Shown here: positions 43,376 through 51,518 of the stretch, one piece after another | How the letters are laid out: the number at the start of each line of letters is the position of its first letter | How positions within the stretch are numbered: position 1 is the stretch's first letter | Source: Paenibacillus xylanexedens | Lineage (GTDB): Bacteria; Bacillota; Bacilli; Paenibacillales; Paenibacillaceae | NCBI RefSeq assembly: GCF_007676705.1 | Contig: NZ_VEBF01000002.1 | Coordinates: 1,302,001 to 1,366,000 of the forward strand | DNA: 64,000 nucleotides | Reading direction: 5' to 3' | The notes under the pieces: generated by a model | Told to the model about the DNA's origin: nothing | Seen by the model: only the letters and a program-made list of their open reading frames with translations | Database searches by the model: none | Translations under genes and position numbers: made by a program

Positions 43376-45245
43376 GCTCCTTTCGAATGGAACCGCCTAT
43401 TGTAATCTGGACACCGCCGGAAGACTTGTTCGTAATCTGCATCCGAGCTGCCGTGCCATACCACAATTTCAAGCGGACCCAGATGTTCTTGAGTCCCATC
43501 CCGTTAATCTCAAGCTCAGGCATACGTTCCCACTCCTGTGACTGTTCGATATAATGCAGTATTTTGGCAAGTGCCTCGGGTTCCATGCCAGGCCCATTGT
43601 CTTCCACGTGGATCTGCCAGGTCTCCTCTGCCGTATCCAACTCTCCAGTAATGACCAGTTTCCAAGGGGGCGTATCACTCAGTCCATATTTCATGACATT
43701 TTCGAGTAATGGTTGTACCATTAACATTGGCACCTGAATATGTTGCATCTCAGCCGGAATATGGAACTCGTAGTGCATGTCATCTTCAAACCGAATCTTC
43801 ATACACTCCAGATACCGCTCACAATAATCCAATTCTTGAGACAGTGGAACGCCATTCTTGCCCGGAGTAGAGATATAACGGAGCATGGACGCAATATTTC
43901 CGCAGAATGCGACAATCTGCTTATTCATGCCTTCTTCCGCCATAATGCTAATATTTGTGATGTTGTTATACAGAAAATGCGGATTCATCTGGGATTGCAG
44001 CGCCAGTAATCTCGCTTCTGTCTCCTGAGATTTCATCGCCAGCCTGTCCTGAAAAGACTGTACAAGCTGTTGATTCAACCGGATAAACGTATCATTCAGC
44101 TCATCCATCTCCCGGATGGAACCAGGATGCTCCAGCTTGAATAACTGGCCGGAATCCTGACCCGATACCAGATCGTTCTCACCCGTTTTCTGAATAATGC
44201 GCTGCAAGCGATGCAGTGGCAAGGTAACCCGTTTGGAGATGAGATACGAAAGGATCAAGATCAATATCAGGGTAGCTAACGTGGCACAGATAAACATCAC
44301 AGCCATCCGGTTGAGACTCGCGAAAAGGGACTGCTTGGACTGCATGACAACAACGGTCCATCCCGTCTCCTGTGAAGTCATGTAGGTCATCATTTGCTTG
44401 GAATGATTCAGAGGATCAGTCACTTCCTGCATGGTATCGGGCGGAAATGTACGATTTTGAATCAAATCCACATCATCGAAATAGCCTGCTTGGGAAGCAT
44501 CGGTATCCGAAGAAAGTGGATATAACCGTGTATTTTGTTCATCCATCACATAGATGCGAAGATCGTCGTTACTCGCCTGCAAATCATTCAAATGCTGGAA
44601 CAGAGTTCCGGCATCCTGCAAAATCTCAACTACACCCTGGCTGACATAATTGCCATCTTTGTATACCCGTGTAAGTGAAATGTAGGGTTGATCCGCTTTC
44701 CCCTCGCCTGTTGGCATGGGCAAAGCTCCCCCCTGTAACAGACGGATCACCCGCCAGCCACTACGCTCCCAGGTTTCCTTGTACCACGGTCGCTGAGTCA
44801 GATCCACCGATAGTTGACCGTTGAATGCCCCCGCTCCCAACATCTTGCCGTTCACGTCATAGATATTGGCCTGCTTGGCTGTATTGGAGCTGCTGATGAT
44901 CGCCAGAATGACGTCAATCAGTGTGGTTGTATCTTTGTACAGTGCCGGATCACTCGTCATTGTCTGCTCGCTATCCTCCGCTGGTGCCAAATAATGACTG
45001 AAGTGTTCCTTCACTAGATTGGAGTACACGATATTCATGGAAAAGTTATTCATTTTAACCACTTCCTGATCCAGATTGCCAACAATCGATACCCCCAGTT
45101 GTCTCTGCTGTTCTTCACTTCGATGACGGATGTCACTCGCAAGAAAAACATACAGGAGTCCTGCCACGATAAGCGAAAAAATAATAAATACCGCAGAGTA
45201 ATAGGCAAACAGGCTTTGTTGAAGCGTTCCAAATCGATACCTCAA
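43368..45245 (-). CDS. YesM-type sensor histidine kinase
   Basis: About 625 residues. One membrane helix at about 14-36 (YYSAVFIIFSLIVAGLLYVFL), an extracellular dCache-like sensor to about 290, a second helix at about 305-330 (MAVMFICATLATLILILILSYLIS), a HAMP region, then the His_kinase domain with QSQMNPHFLYNNITNISIMAE (phosphoacceptor His) and an HATPase with VEDNGPGM and GMGLKNIW. TTG 45245 with GAGGTG eight bases upstream is preferred; the ATG 14 codons earlier lacks a ribosome site. It is divergent from the solute-binding protein gene, which is the usual arrangement for carbohydrate sensing. Confidence 0.9.
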   Translation of the reverse strand: MRYRFGTLQQSLFAYYSAVFIIFSLIVAGLLYVFLASDIRHRSEEQQRQLGVSIVGNLDQEVVKMNNFSMNIVYSNLVKEHFSHYLAPAEDSEQTMTSDPALYKDTTTLIDVILAIISSSNTAKQANIYDVNGKMLGAGAFNGQLSVDLTQRPWYKETWERSGWRVIRLLQGGALPMPTGEGKADQPYISLTRVYKDGNYVSQGVVEILQDAGTLFQHLNDLQASNDDLRIYVMDEQNTRLYPLSSDTDASQAGYFDDVDLIQNRTFPPDTMQEVTDPLNHSKQMMTYMTSQETGWTVVVMQSKQSLFASLNRMAVMFICATLATLILILILSYLISKRVTLPLHRLQRIIQKTGENDLVSGQDSGQLFKLEHPGSIREMDELNDTFIRLNQQLVQSFQDRLAMKSQETEARLLALQSQMNPHFLYNNITNISIMAEEGMNKQIVAFCGNIASMLRYISTPGKNGVPLSQELDYCERYLECMKIRFEDDMHYEFHIPAEMQHIQVPMLMVQPLLENVMKYGLSDTPPWKLVITGELDTAEETWQIHVEDNGPGMEPEALAKILHYIEQSQEWERMPELEINGMGLKNIWVRLKLWYGTAARMQITNKSSGGVQITIGGSIRKEHD

Positions 45246-45365
45246 TCCCCACACACCTCGTCCTATGATCATATCTGTTACATCCATCGAAAATGTCCAC
45301 CCAACAGAACGCTTTTGTCTATTGAGCGTATCCCTTGTTCACAGTAAAGTTATCCACATAAGAAT

Positions 45366-45382
45366 ACGCTTACATTAAGCGT
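45366..45382. promoter_or_regulatory. Inverted repeat upstream of the sugar ABC operon
   Basis: ACGCTT-ACATT-AAGCGT, a perfect 6-5-6 inverted repeat, 41 bases before the solute-binding protein gene and on the shared intergenic region with the two-component system. Candidate operator. Confidence 0.45.
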
Positions 45383-45422
45383 TTCGGCAAGTGACAATTT
45401 TCTTTATATTCCGGGAGGTTCA

Positions 45423-46727
45423 ATGATGAGAAAACGATTTCTATTTTCGCTTGCAAGTGTGCTCCTAATCTCCACCCTGCTACTTGCCGGGTGCAACTCA
45501 GGGAAAAGTGCGGAAGGTTCGGGCAAGGTGACACTCACGTTCGGAACGAGCCAATCGGGTATTCCGCGTACAGGCATCATGCAGACAATGGCCAAGGAAT
45601 ATGAGCAGGAGACGGGTGTCAAAATTGACTTTCAGGTTGTACCTGACGCACAGTGGCGTGATCTGATCAAGGTGAAGCTCGCTTCTGGCGAAGCACCTGA
45701 CATTTTCAATGTCGATGTGGACCCACTTAGCATGCCGGCCAACGTAAGACCGGAGGAAAATGCCATTGATCTGACCAATGAGGAATTCACAGGTCGGATG
45801 TCCGAAGAGATTTTGCCCACTGTCAGTCACAATGACAAGGTGTACGGGGTTTCTTTTGCCCCATCGAAAATCTGGTATGTGTACTATAACAAACGTATCT
45901 TCGCAGAGCTGGGCATAGAGCCTCCTACATCCTATGCGGAATTCAAGGCAATCAGCCAGAAAATCAAGGATAAAGATATCATTCCGTTCTATCAGGCACC
46001 TGCCAGTGGATGGTATCAGGTTCTGCCTTTGTTCGAAACGGGACCTAACTATGAGCAAACGACAGCGGGAACATACGAGAAACTAAACAATAATGAGATG
46101 AAAGTAGCCGATATGACACAGCTCAAGACGGTCATTGAGCAGTTGAAGGAATTTGCGGATCTTGGTTATTTCGGCAAAGACTTCTTGTCCAATACGGTAG
46201 AAGCGGGAATTGAAGCGTTTGGTCAGGAAAAAGCGGCTATGCTGCTGCGGGTGCCAGGTACTGAAAAAGAAGTGTCCGAAGCGTATCCGGCGATGGAAGA
46301 CAATATGGGATTCTTCGTGATGCCGTGGGGAGATAATCAGACGATTGGTGTGAATCCGGGCGGTTCAGCTGCGATGTTCGGTAACAAAAACAGTAAACAT
46401 CCCGAAGAAGTGCTGAAATTCTTCCGTTGGATTACCGAGCATGATCATCTACAGCGTGTGTTCGATGAAGGTGAAGGTAACCTGACAATCTGCTGGCCGG
46501 AAATTGAACCGAAGCTGACACAGGATTATATCGATTATGAGAAAAATCATGAAAAAGGTACGGTTATGCAAGCCGCTGTGAAATATATTGATCCACAATG
46601 GATGGATATCGGCAAGGACCTGTCAGGCATGTTCGCCGGAGCCATGACACCGGATCAGATTCTGCAAAATATTGATAAACGCCGGGCTGAACAAGCCAAA
46701 GTGTTGAAGGATGAAGCGTGGCAATAA
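45423..46727 (+). CDS. Sugar ABC transporter solute-binding lipoprotein
   Basis: A 434-residue family 1 extracellular binding protein. Lipoprotein signal MMRKRFLFSLASVLLISTLL with lipobox LAGC near residues 22-25. The mature protein shows LTFGTSQSGIPRTGIMQTMAKEYEQETGVKIDFQVVPDAQWRD and KVYGVSFAPSKIWYVYYNKRIFAELGIEPP (about 138-167), typical of oligosaccharide and monosaccharide CUT1 binders. GGGAGG precedes the ATG. Two permeases follow and no ATPase is encoded, so a shared MsmX-type ATPase is presumably used. Confidence 0.92.
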   Translation: MMRKRFLFSLASVLLISTLLLAGCNSGKSAEGSGKVTLTFGTSQSGIPRTGIMQTMAKEYEQETGVKIDFQVVPDAQWRDLIKVKLASGEAPDIFNVDVDPLSMPANVRPEENAIDLTNEEFTGRMSEEILPTVSHNDKVYGVSFAPSKIWYVYYNKRIFAELGIEPPTSYAEFKAISQKIKDKDIIPFYQAPASGWYQVLPLFETGPNYEQTTAGTYEKLNNNEMKVADMTQLKTVIEQLKEFADLGYFGKDFLSNTVEAGIEAFGQEKAAMLLRVPGTEKEVSEAYPAMEDNMGFFVMPWGDNQTIGVNPGGSAAMFGNKNSKHPEEVLKFFRWITEHDHLQRVFDEGEGNLTICWPEIEPKLTQDYIDYEKNHEKGTVMQAAVKYIDPQWMDIGKDLSGMFAGAMTPDQILQNIDKRRAEQAKVLKDEAWQ

Positions 46728-46750
46728 CAGCGCAAATCTCAGATAAACAT

Positions 46751-46791
46751 AAACGCTGAACAGCGTTACATGCAGCGGGCACTTGCCCGCT
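46751..46791 (+). promoter_or_regulatory. Two hairpins between binding-protein and permease genes
   Basis: AACGCTGAACAGCGTT (46752-46767) and AGCGGGCACTTGCCCGCT (46774-46791) form back-to-back stems with no T-tract. They may stabilise the upstream mRNA end or slow transcription, giving more binding protein than permease. Confidence 0.5.
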
Positions 46792-46827
46792 CATGTATTT
46801 TGGCAGGAAGGAAAGGTGTTACGGATT

Positions 46828-47700
46828 ATGAATGCGAACAAAATCTATCCCTGGTATTTCTCATCCGGAGCGATTGTATTATATCTGCTGTTCATCGTCG
46901 CTCCCGCTCTGCTCGGCATCTATTATTCCTTCACCGACTGGAACAGCTATAGTTCGGAGAAGAACTTTATCGGTTTGGAGCATTTCCGCACCATTCTGGC
47001 GGGTGATCCGACCTATCTGCTTTTTATCAAAAACACAGTCCTGTTCACCCTCGTTACATCCATCGCCAAGACCGTGCTGGGCTTGTTCCTGGCTCTGCTG
47101 TTGGTCAGCGGTGTAAAGGCCGCGAATCTGCACCGGATGATCATCTTCTCCCCACAGGTGCTGTCGTTCCTCATTGTTGGACTCGTGTTCAAAAGTCTGC
47201 TCGACCCCAACAACGGGTTCGTTAACGTGACCCTGCGTTCCATGGGACTGGACGTTCTGGCCCAGAACTGGCTGGGTTCCCTGACCTGGGCCATGCCCTC
47301 CATTATGGCGGTGGATACGTGGAAAGGCATGGGGTACATCATGGTGCTGTTCATCGCCGGACTGCTCGCCATTCCCCGGGATTACTATGAGGCAGCGTCC
47401 ATTGACGGCGCCGGGTTCGGACAGAAGCTGTTCCGGATCACCATTCCGATGCTGATGCCTACGATTACCATTGCCACGGTGCTCAATATTACGTATGGAT
47501 TACGAGTATTCGATGCCGTATACGTGCTAACTAATGGTGGGCCTGGTAATGCCACAGATGTGATTAACACGGCCGTCTATTCCTCTTTTGCCAAAGGGTA
47601 TTGGGGACTCGGTAGCGCCCTATCTACCATTCTGTTTGTCATCATGGCGATCATCTCCTTCTTCATCATTCGTTTGATGAACCGAAAGGTGGAATACTGA
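46828..47700 (+). CDS. Sugar ABC transporter permease (MsmF/MalF type)
   Basis: A 290-residue six-span permease beginning MNANKIYPWYFSSGAIVLYLLFIVAPALLGIYYSF. The EAA loop is YYEAASIDGAGFGQKLFRITIPMLMPT at about residues 190-216, and LTNGGPGNATDVINTAVYSSF near 245 is the class marker. ATG 46828 with AAAGGTG is preferred over the frame opening at 46783, which overlaps the hairpins. One base separates it from the next permease gene. Confidence 0.91.
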   Translation: MNANKIYPWYFSSGAIVLYLLFIVAPALLGIYYSFTDWNSYSSEKNFIGLEHFRTILAGDPTYLLFIKNTVLFTLVTSIAKTVLGLFLALLLVSGVKAANLHRMIIFSPQVLSFLIVGLVFKSLLDPNNGFVNVTLRSMGLDVLAQNWLGSLTWAMPSIMAVDTWKGMGYIMVLFIAGLLAIPRDYYEAASIDGAGFGQKLFRITIPMLMPTITIATVLNITYGLRVFDAVYVLTNGGPGNATDVINTAVYSSFAKGYWGLGSALSTILFVIMAIISFFIIRLMNRKVEY

Positions 47701-47701
47701 C

Positions 47702-48526
47702 ATGCGATTGAAAAAAAGTTTGGCTTCCATCGGGTTAAATGTACTCGCCTGGCTGCTTAGCCTGGTAGTACTGATTCCTTTTGTCGTCATTGTATTGAAT
47801 TCATTCAAGTCGGACGCCGAGGCCAAAGTGTTGAAACTGACGCTGCCCGAGAAGTTTATCTTCGAAAATTACAAAATCGTCTATGAACAAGGACACTTGG
47901 GAGGTTCTTTTTTCAACAGTCTGCTGCACTCCGGGGCCTCTTCCCTACTATTGGTGTTTGTTGTGGCCTTCTCGGCCTTCACGTTATCTCGTAACCATTC
48001 GAAGCTCAGCAAGTTCCTGTACTTCTTCCTGATTCTTGGCATTACACTGCCGCTCAACTACATTCCGCTGATGGAAGTGATGAAATCGATGGGCATGATC
48101 AATTCACATCTCGGCATGATTCTACTCTATACGGCCATGGGAATTCCGATCTCGCTGTTCATTACATATGCATTCGTGTCTAACATTCCGAAGGAGCTGG
48201 ATGAAGCCGCGATCATGGACGGATGTAATGGGATCAAGCTGTTCCTGCGAATCATTGTGCCTTTGTTAACCTCGGTGCTGGTGACGGTATTTGTCTTGAA
48301 TTTCCTTAGTGTCTGGAATGAATTCACGGCCCCACTTTATATGCTGAATACGGTCGAGATGTGGCCGATGACCCTTGCTGTGTATAACTTCTTCGGACAA
48401 TTCAGTGCCCAGTGGAATCTGGTCAGCGCAGATATTGTACTTACGTCATTGCCTGTGTTAATTGTCTTCCTCATTGGGCAAAAGTATATTGTAGGTGGCC
48501 TGACTTCTGGGGCAGTGAAGGGCTAA
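47702..48526 (+). CDS. Sugar ABC transporter permease (MsmG/MalG type)
   Basis: A 274-residue six-span permease. N-terminal span NVLAWLLSLVVLIPFVVIVLNSFKSDAEA, LGITLPLNYIPLMEVMKSMGMINSHLGMILLYTAMGIPISLFITYAFVSNIPKELDEAAIMDGCNGIKLFLRIIVPLL holds the EAA loop at about residues 160-185, and the C-terminus LIVFLIGQKYIVGGLTSGAVKG is typical. It completes the importer begun at 45423. Confidence 0.91.
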   Translation: MRLKKSLASIGLNVLAWLLSLVVLIPFVVIVLNSFKSDAEAKVLKLTLPEKFIFENYKIVYEQGHLGGSFFNSLLHSGASSLLLVFVVAFSAFTLSRNHSKLSKFLYFFLILGITLPLNYIPLMEVMKSMGMINSHLGMILLYTAMGIPISLFITYAFVSNIPKELDEAAIMDGCNGIKLFLRIIVPLLTSVLVTVFVLNFLSVWNEFTAPLYMLNTVEMWPMTLAVYNFFGQFSAQWNLVSADIVLTSLPVLIVFLIGQKYIVGGLTSGAVKG

Positions 48527-48593
48527 CTGCTACGAAATCTGGCAACAAATGATATCCATAAACTTCTCTTATACAATTAAATCTGCTGACTGC

Positions 48594-48684
48594 ACAGCAC
48601 AAAAAGCCCTTGTCTGCTCATGGTGTGAATGTCTCTTCGTACAGAAGAAATATTCACAATCTGCGGACAAGGGCTTTCGCTGTA
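48594..48684. terminator. Nested bidirectional hairpin between convergent operons
   Basis: AAAGCCCTTGTC (48603-48614) pairs with GACAAGGGCTTT (48666-48677), extended by ACAGC/GCTGT outside; inside it TGTGAAT (48624-48630) pairs with ATTCACA (48652-48658). It lies between the sugar permease gene and the convergent MFS gene and probably ends both. Confidence 0.7.
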
Positions 48685-48693
48685 GAATTCAGA

Positions 48694-50022
48694 TTAATCG
48701 TGCGCCAATCCCACAACATCGGAAGGAGTCGTTATATCCGTGCTCTGCTCCAGGATTTTGATCATTTCTAACCGGGATGTGATTAATGCGATCAAAATAA
48801 CAAATAGACCAGCAATAATGAACAGGAAGGCAATACCTCTGCCCGGCCCAGTTCCAATCATTTGCCCCACTGAGGACGCGAGCGCTCCATCCTCCATCAA
48901 CAGCGGATTAAACACATGGTCGGCCAGAAATCCGGCCAAACTGTACGCAATAATAAACCCGAGTTGTGACAGAATACCAATGATTCCCCATACCCTGCCC
49001 TGCTTTTCATTGGCAATATTGTTTCGCACCAGCACATCTGCACTCATGTTGACGAACGGCAGGGATGACAGAAACAGAAAGCCTACGAAAATAATAAAAT
49101 AAATGTTCGTGGATATCCCCAGAAGCGAGAAGGACAGACCGCACATAATCAATCCCATTACGAGCACACTTGCATATTTCTTCGTCATCGTAAATATGCC
49201 TATGCACAAGCTGCTAATCAACATACCGATGGCACTAACGGACTGAAACGTACCAAGTGTCTTCGCATCCGTGAAGGACAGGAGCATGGGACCAATGAGT
49301 GTCTCCAGGAATCCCAGATAAAAGGTAACCAGCGAAATAATCACCACCAGCAACAATACTCCCTTGTTAGTTACGACTTCCCTCCAGCCCTCTTGAATAT
49401 CAGCGATCCAGTTTTTGTCTTCCTTATCATCTCGCTCAACCTTCATGCTCTTCCGAATAACCAGCACAGCCAGAATGGCAACTAGGAATGTCAGAATATT
49501 AATGACCAGAATGACTTCAATGGTTGTTATACTGAGCAGAATGCCCGCAATGATCGGTGAAAACAGAAACTTCGAGGATTCGGCCATCTGTACAAGACCG
49601 CTTCCTTTGGAGAATTGATCCTTATCCAGCAAGTCGGTGGCAGAGGCCTTATATGCCGGGCTTTGCAGCGCAGAAAATACAGAACTAAAGGCCACTCCCA
49701 CATAGATATGCCATAACTGAATATCACCTGTGAGCATAATCGACAGAATGAAAATTAACCCTGCCGCCGATCCCAGGTCGCCGATAATCATCATCGTTCG
49801 ACGGTCGAATCGGTCGGCCAGTACACCTCCAATCGGTCTAAGCAGGATGTTTGGCAGAAACGTAAACAAGGTAATCAATGCAACACTTGTTGCCGTATTT
49901 GTTTTTTCGAAGGCATACACCCCCAGGGAGAAAGCCGTAAGTCCAATCCCAATCATGGAGATGAGCTGACCGAACCATACAACTAGAAACTTCCTAAATG
50001 ATTTTTGAACCGTATGTTCCAT
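48694..50022 (-). CDS. MFS efflux transporter (MFS_3 group)
   Basis: A 442-residue major facilitator with about 12 membrane segments, similar to macrolide and multidrug exporters of the MFS_3 group. Cues are FLVVWFGQLISMIGIGLTAFSLGVYAFEKT at residues 12-41, FLPNILLRPIGGVLADRFDRRTMMIIGD (motif A loop) at about 53-80, and AFSSVFSALQSPAYKASATDLLDKDQFSKGSGL near 113-145. It lies 21 bases after the TetR gene in the same operon, so the regulator probably controls this pump. Substrate not predictable. Confidence 0.88.
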   Translation of the reverse strand: MEHTVQKSFRKFLVVWFGQLISMIGIGLTAFSLGVYAFEKTNTATSVALITLFTFLPNILLRPIGGVLADRFDRRTMMIIGDLGSAAGLIFILSIMLTGDIQLWHIYVGVAFSSVFSALQSPAYKASATDLLDKDQFSKGSGLVQMAESSKFLFSPIIAGILLSITTIEVILVINILTFLVAILAVLVIRKSMKVERDDKEDKNWIADIQEGWREVVTNKGVLLLVVIISLVTFYLGFLETLIGPMLLSFTDAKTLGTFQSVSAIGMLISSLCIGIFTMTKKYASVLVMGLIMCGLSFSLLGISTNIYFIIFVGFLFLSSLPFVNMSADVLVRNNIANEKQGRVWGIIGILSQLGFIIAYSLAGFLADHVFNPLLMEDGALASSVGQMIGTGPGRGIAFLFIIAGLFVILIALITSRLEMIKILEQSTDITTPSDVVGLAHD

Positions 50023-50043
50023 GAATGATACTCCTTTTTTTAG

Positions 50044-50679
50044 CTAAGCTTGATGCGGAAAATAAAGACGAGTGACATAAGCAAAGCTTCCTTTCTCTGC
50101 TCCCAGAACACGTTCCATAATATGCGTGAATGCTTCAACCTTTTTTTGGAGTTCTTCCTCCTCCCATTGAAAGATGCCTCGATCAAGTAAAAATTGGGAC
50201 GATACGAGCAGAAATTCGATGGATTCCTTTGGATTAGGCGTATGAAACACCCCTTCTCGAATCCCCTGTTCCACCACCTCAGCCAAGATGGGACTTAATC
50301 GAACCACCGTCTCCACAAGACTCTTTTGGTGCATCTCTATATTATGAACACTGTGCAATTCCTCAATGAGATCATGCTTCTTGCCGTCAGGCTGATTCTG
50401 CGCCATCATAATGCGAAAAATTTTGTCATGGGCGTTCAACTTGGGATCTGACACGATGGACTTGGCCGATGCCTCCCCGCTCAGAATAAAACGCATGACG
50501 ATGGCGTTCATGACCTCTTCTTTGGACTGAAAATAATAATAAAATGTACCCTTGGCAATGTTACACACTTGAAGGATATCCATAACCGTAGCTTTGGTAT
50601 ATCCCTTGGTCACGAACAGAATCTCCGCAGCATCCAAAATCTCGTTCCTGCGTTCTTCTGGATTTTTAATCAATCTCAT
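50044..50679 (-). CDS. TetR/AcrR-family transcriptional regulator
   Basis: A 211-residue repressor. The N-terminal helix-turn-helix is RRNEILDAAEILFVTKGYTKATVMDILQVCNIAKGTFYYYFQSKEEVMNAIV at about residues 11-62; the C-terminal ligand domain is helical and unremarkable. GGAGG precedes the ATG. A perfect 15-bp palindrome lies 21 bases upstream of the start, which supports autoregulation. It precedes the MFS pump and follows the FtsX exporter genes on the same strand. Confidence 0.93.
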   Translation of the reverse strand: MRLIKNPEERRNEILDAAEILFVTKGYTKATVMDILQVCNIAKGTFYYYFQSKEEVMNAIVMRFILSGEASAKSIVSDPKLNAHDKIFRIMMAQNQPDGKKHDLIEELHSVHNIEMHQKSLVETVVRLSPILAEVVEQGIREGVFHTPNPKESIEFLLVSSQFLLDRGIFQWEEEELQKKVEAFTHIMERVLGAEKGSFAYVTRLYFPHQA

Positions 50680-50699
50680 ATTCTGGCCTCCGATACATC

Positions 50700-50714
50700 G
50701 ACCGACTGTCGGTC
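50700..50714. promoter_or_regulatory. TetR-family operator
   Basis: GACCGAC-T-GTCGGTC, a perfect 7-1-7 palindrome of the GACCGA/TCGGTC type common to TetR-family repressors, directly upstream of the TetR gene. Confidence 0.65.
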
Positions 50715-50738
50715 TATTGTAGTCATGAAGTTCTTTTT

Positions 50739-51506
50739 TTAGAACCCCATTTCAGTTAACCATTGCGCCAGATGGCTTTCCCTTGTTTTCAGATCCTGAC
50801 GTTCTCTTGCATATTTTCCGATATTTTTGTCTGCCACCAGCTTACCGTCCATCATAAACAGCACACGTTCCGATCGAGCAGCAACTTTCACATCATGGGT
50901 TACGAGCAGAATGGTTGTACCCGCTGTATTAATATCGCCAAGAATATCCATGATCTCATACGTCGATTTGGAATTCAGCGCTCCTGTAGGTTCATCTCCG
51001 AATAGAATATCCGGATTATTAATCAACGCACGGCAGATGGCGATCCGTTGCAGTTGCCCACCCGAAGCTTGGGTGATGTTATGCTCAGCCAACTCTTCAA
51101 TTCCCATTTTTCTCATGAGTGACATCGCCCGTGTATTAATCGTATCTCTGTTGCTGTTCTTGGCGAGATATGCGGAAAGTACGATATTGTCCAACAGATT
51201 CAGATTCTTGAGCAGATGAATATTTTGAAAAATGAACCCCATCTTTGTCAAACGTAGACTGGCCAGATCACTCTCTTGAAATGCCGATATTTTTTTGCCA
51301 TTAAAATAGACACTTCCAGCACTAATTTGATCCATGCCACTTATGTTATACAGTAAGGTAGACTTGCCTGAGCCAGATGGCCCCATGATGGAAACAAACT
51401 CTCCTTTTTTTAATTGAAGGTTAATATCTTTCAGGATGCTATGTTCTTCATTTTCGCCGAGCGCTACAGATTTATTCACATCTTTGGCTTCTAGTATAGT
51501 AGTCAT
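50739..51506 (-). CDS. ABC exporter ATP-binding protein (LolD/BceA/MacB type)
   Basis: A 255-residue ATPase. Walker A GPSGSGKSTLLYNISGMD at about residues 41-58, Q-loop MGFIFQNIHLLKNLNLLDNI (about 88-107), signature ASGGQLQRIAICRALINNPDILFGDEPTGALNSKST (about 148-183) and switch VTHDVKVAARSERVLFMMDGKL. It lies 12 bases after the FtsX permease gene. Such pairs export peptides or confer antimicrobial-peptide resistance; no two-component partner is adjacent. Confidence 0.93.
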   Translation of the reverse strand: MTTILEAKDVNKSVALGENEEHSILKDINLQLKKGEFVSIMGPSGSGKSTLLYNISGMDQISAGSVYFNGKKISAFQESDLASLRLTKMGFIFQNIHLLKNLNLLDNIVLSAYLAKNSNRDTINTRAMSLMRKMGIEELAEHNITQASGGQLQRIAICRALINNPDILFGDEPTGALNSKSTYEIMDILGDINTAGTTILLVTHDVKVAARSERVLFMMDGKLVADKNIGKYARERQDLKTRESHLAQWLTEMGF

Positions 51507-51518
51507 CGTTAATCCTCC

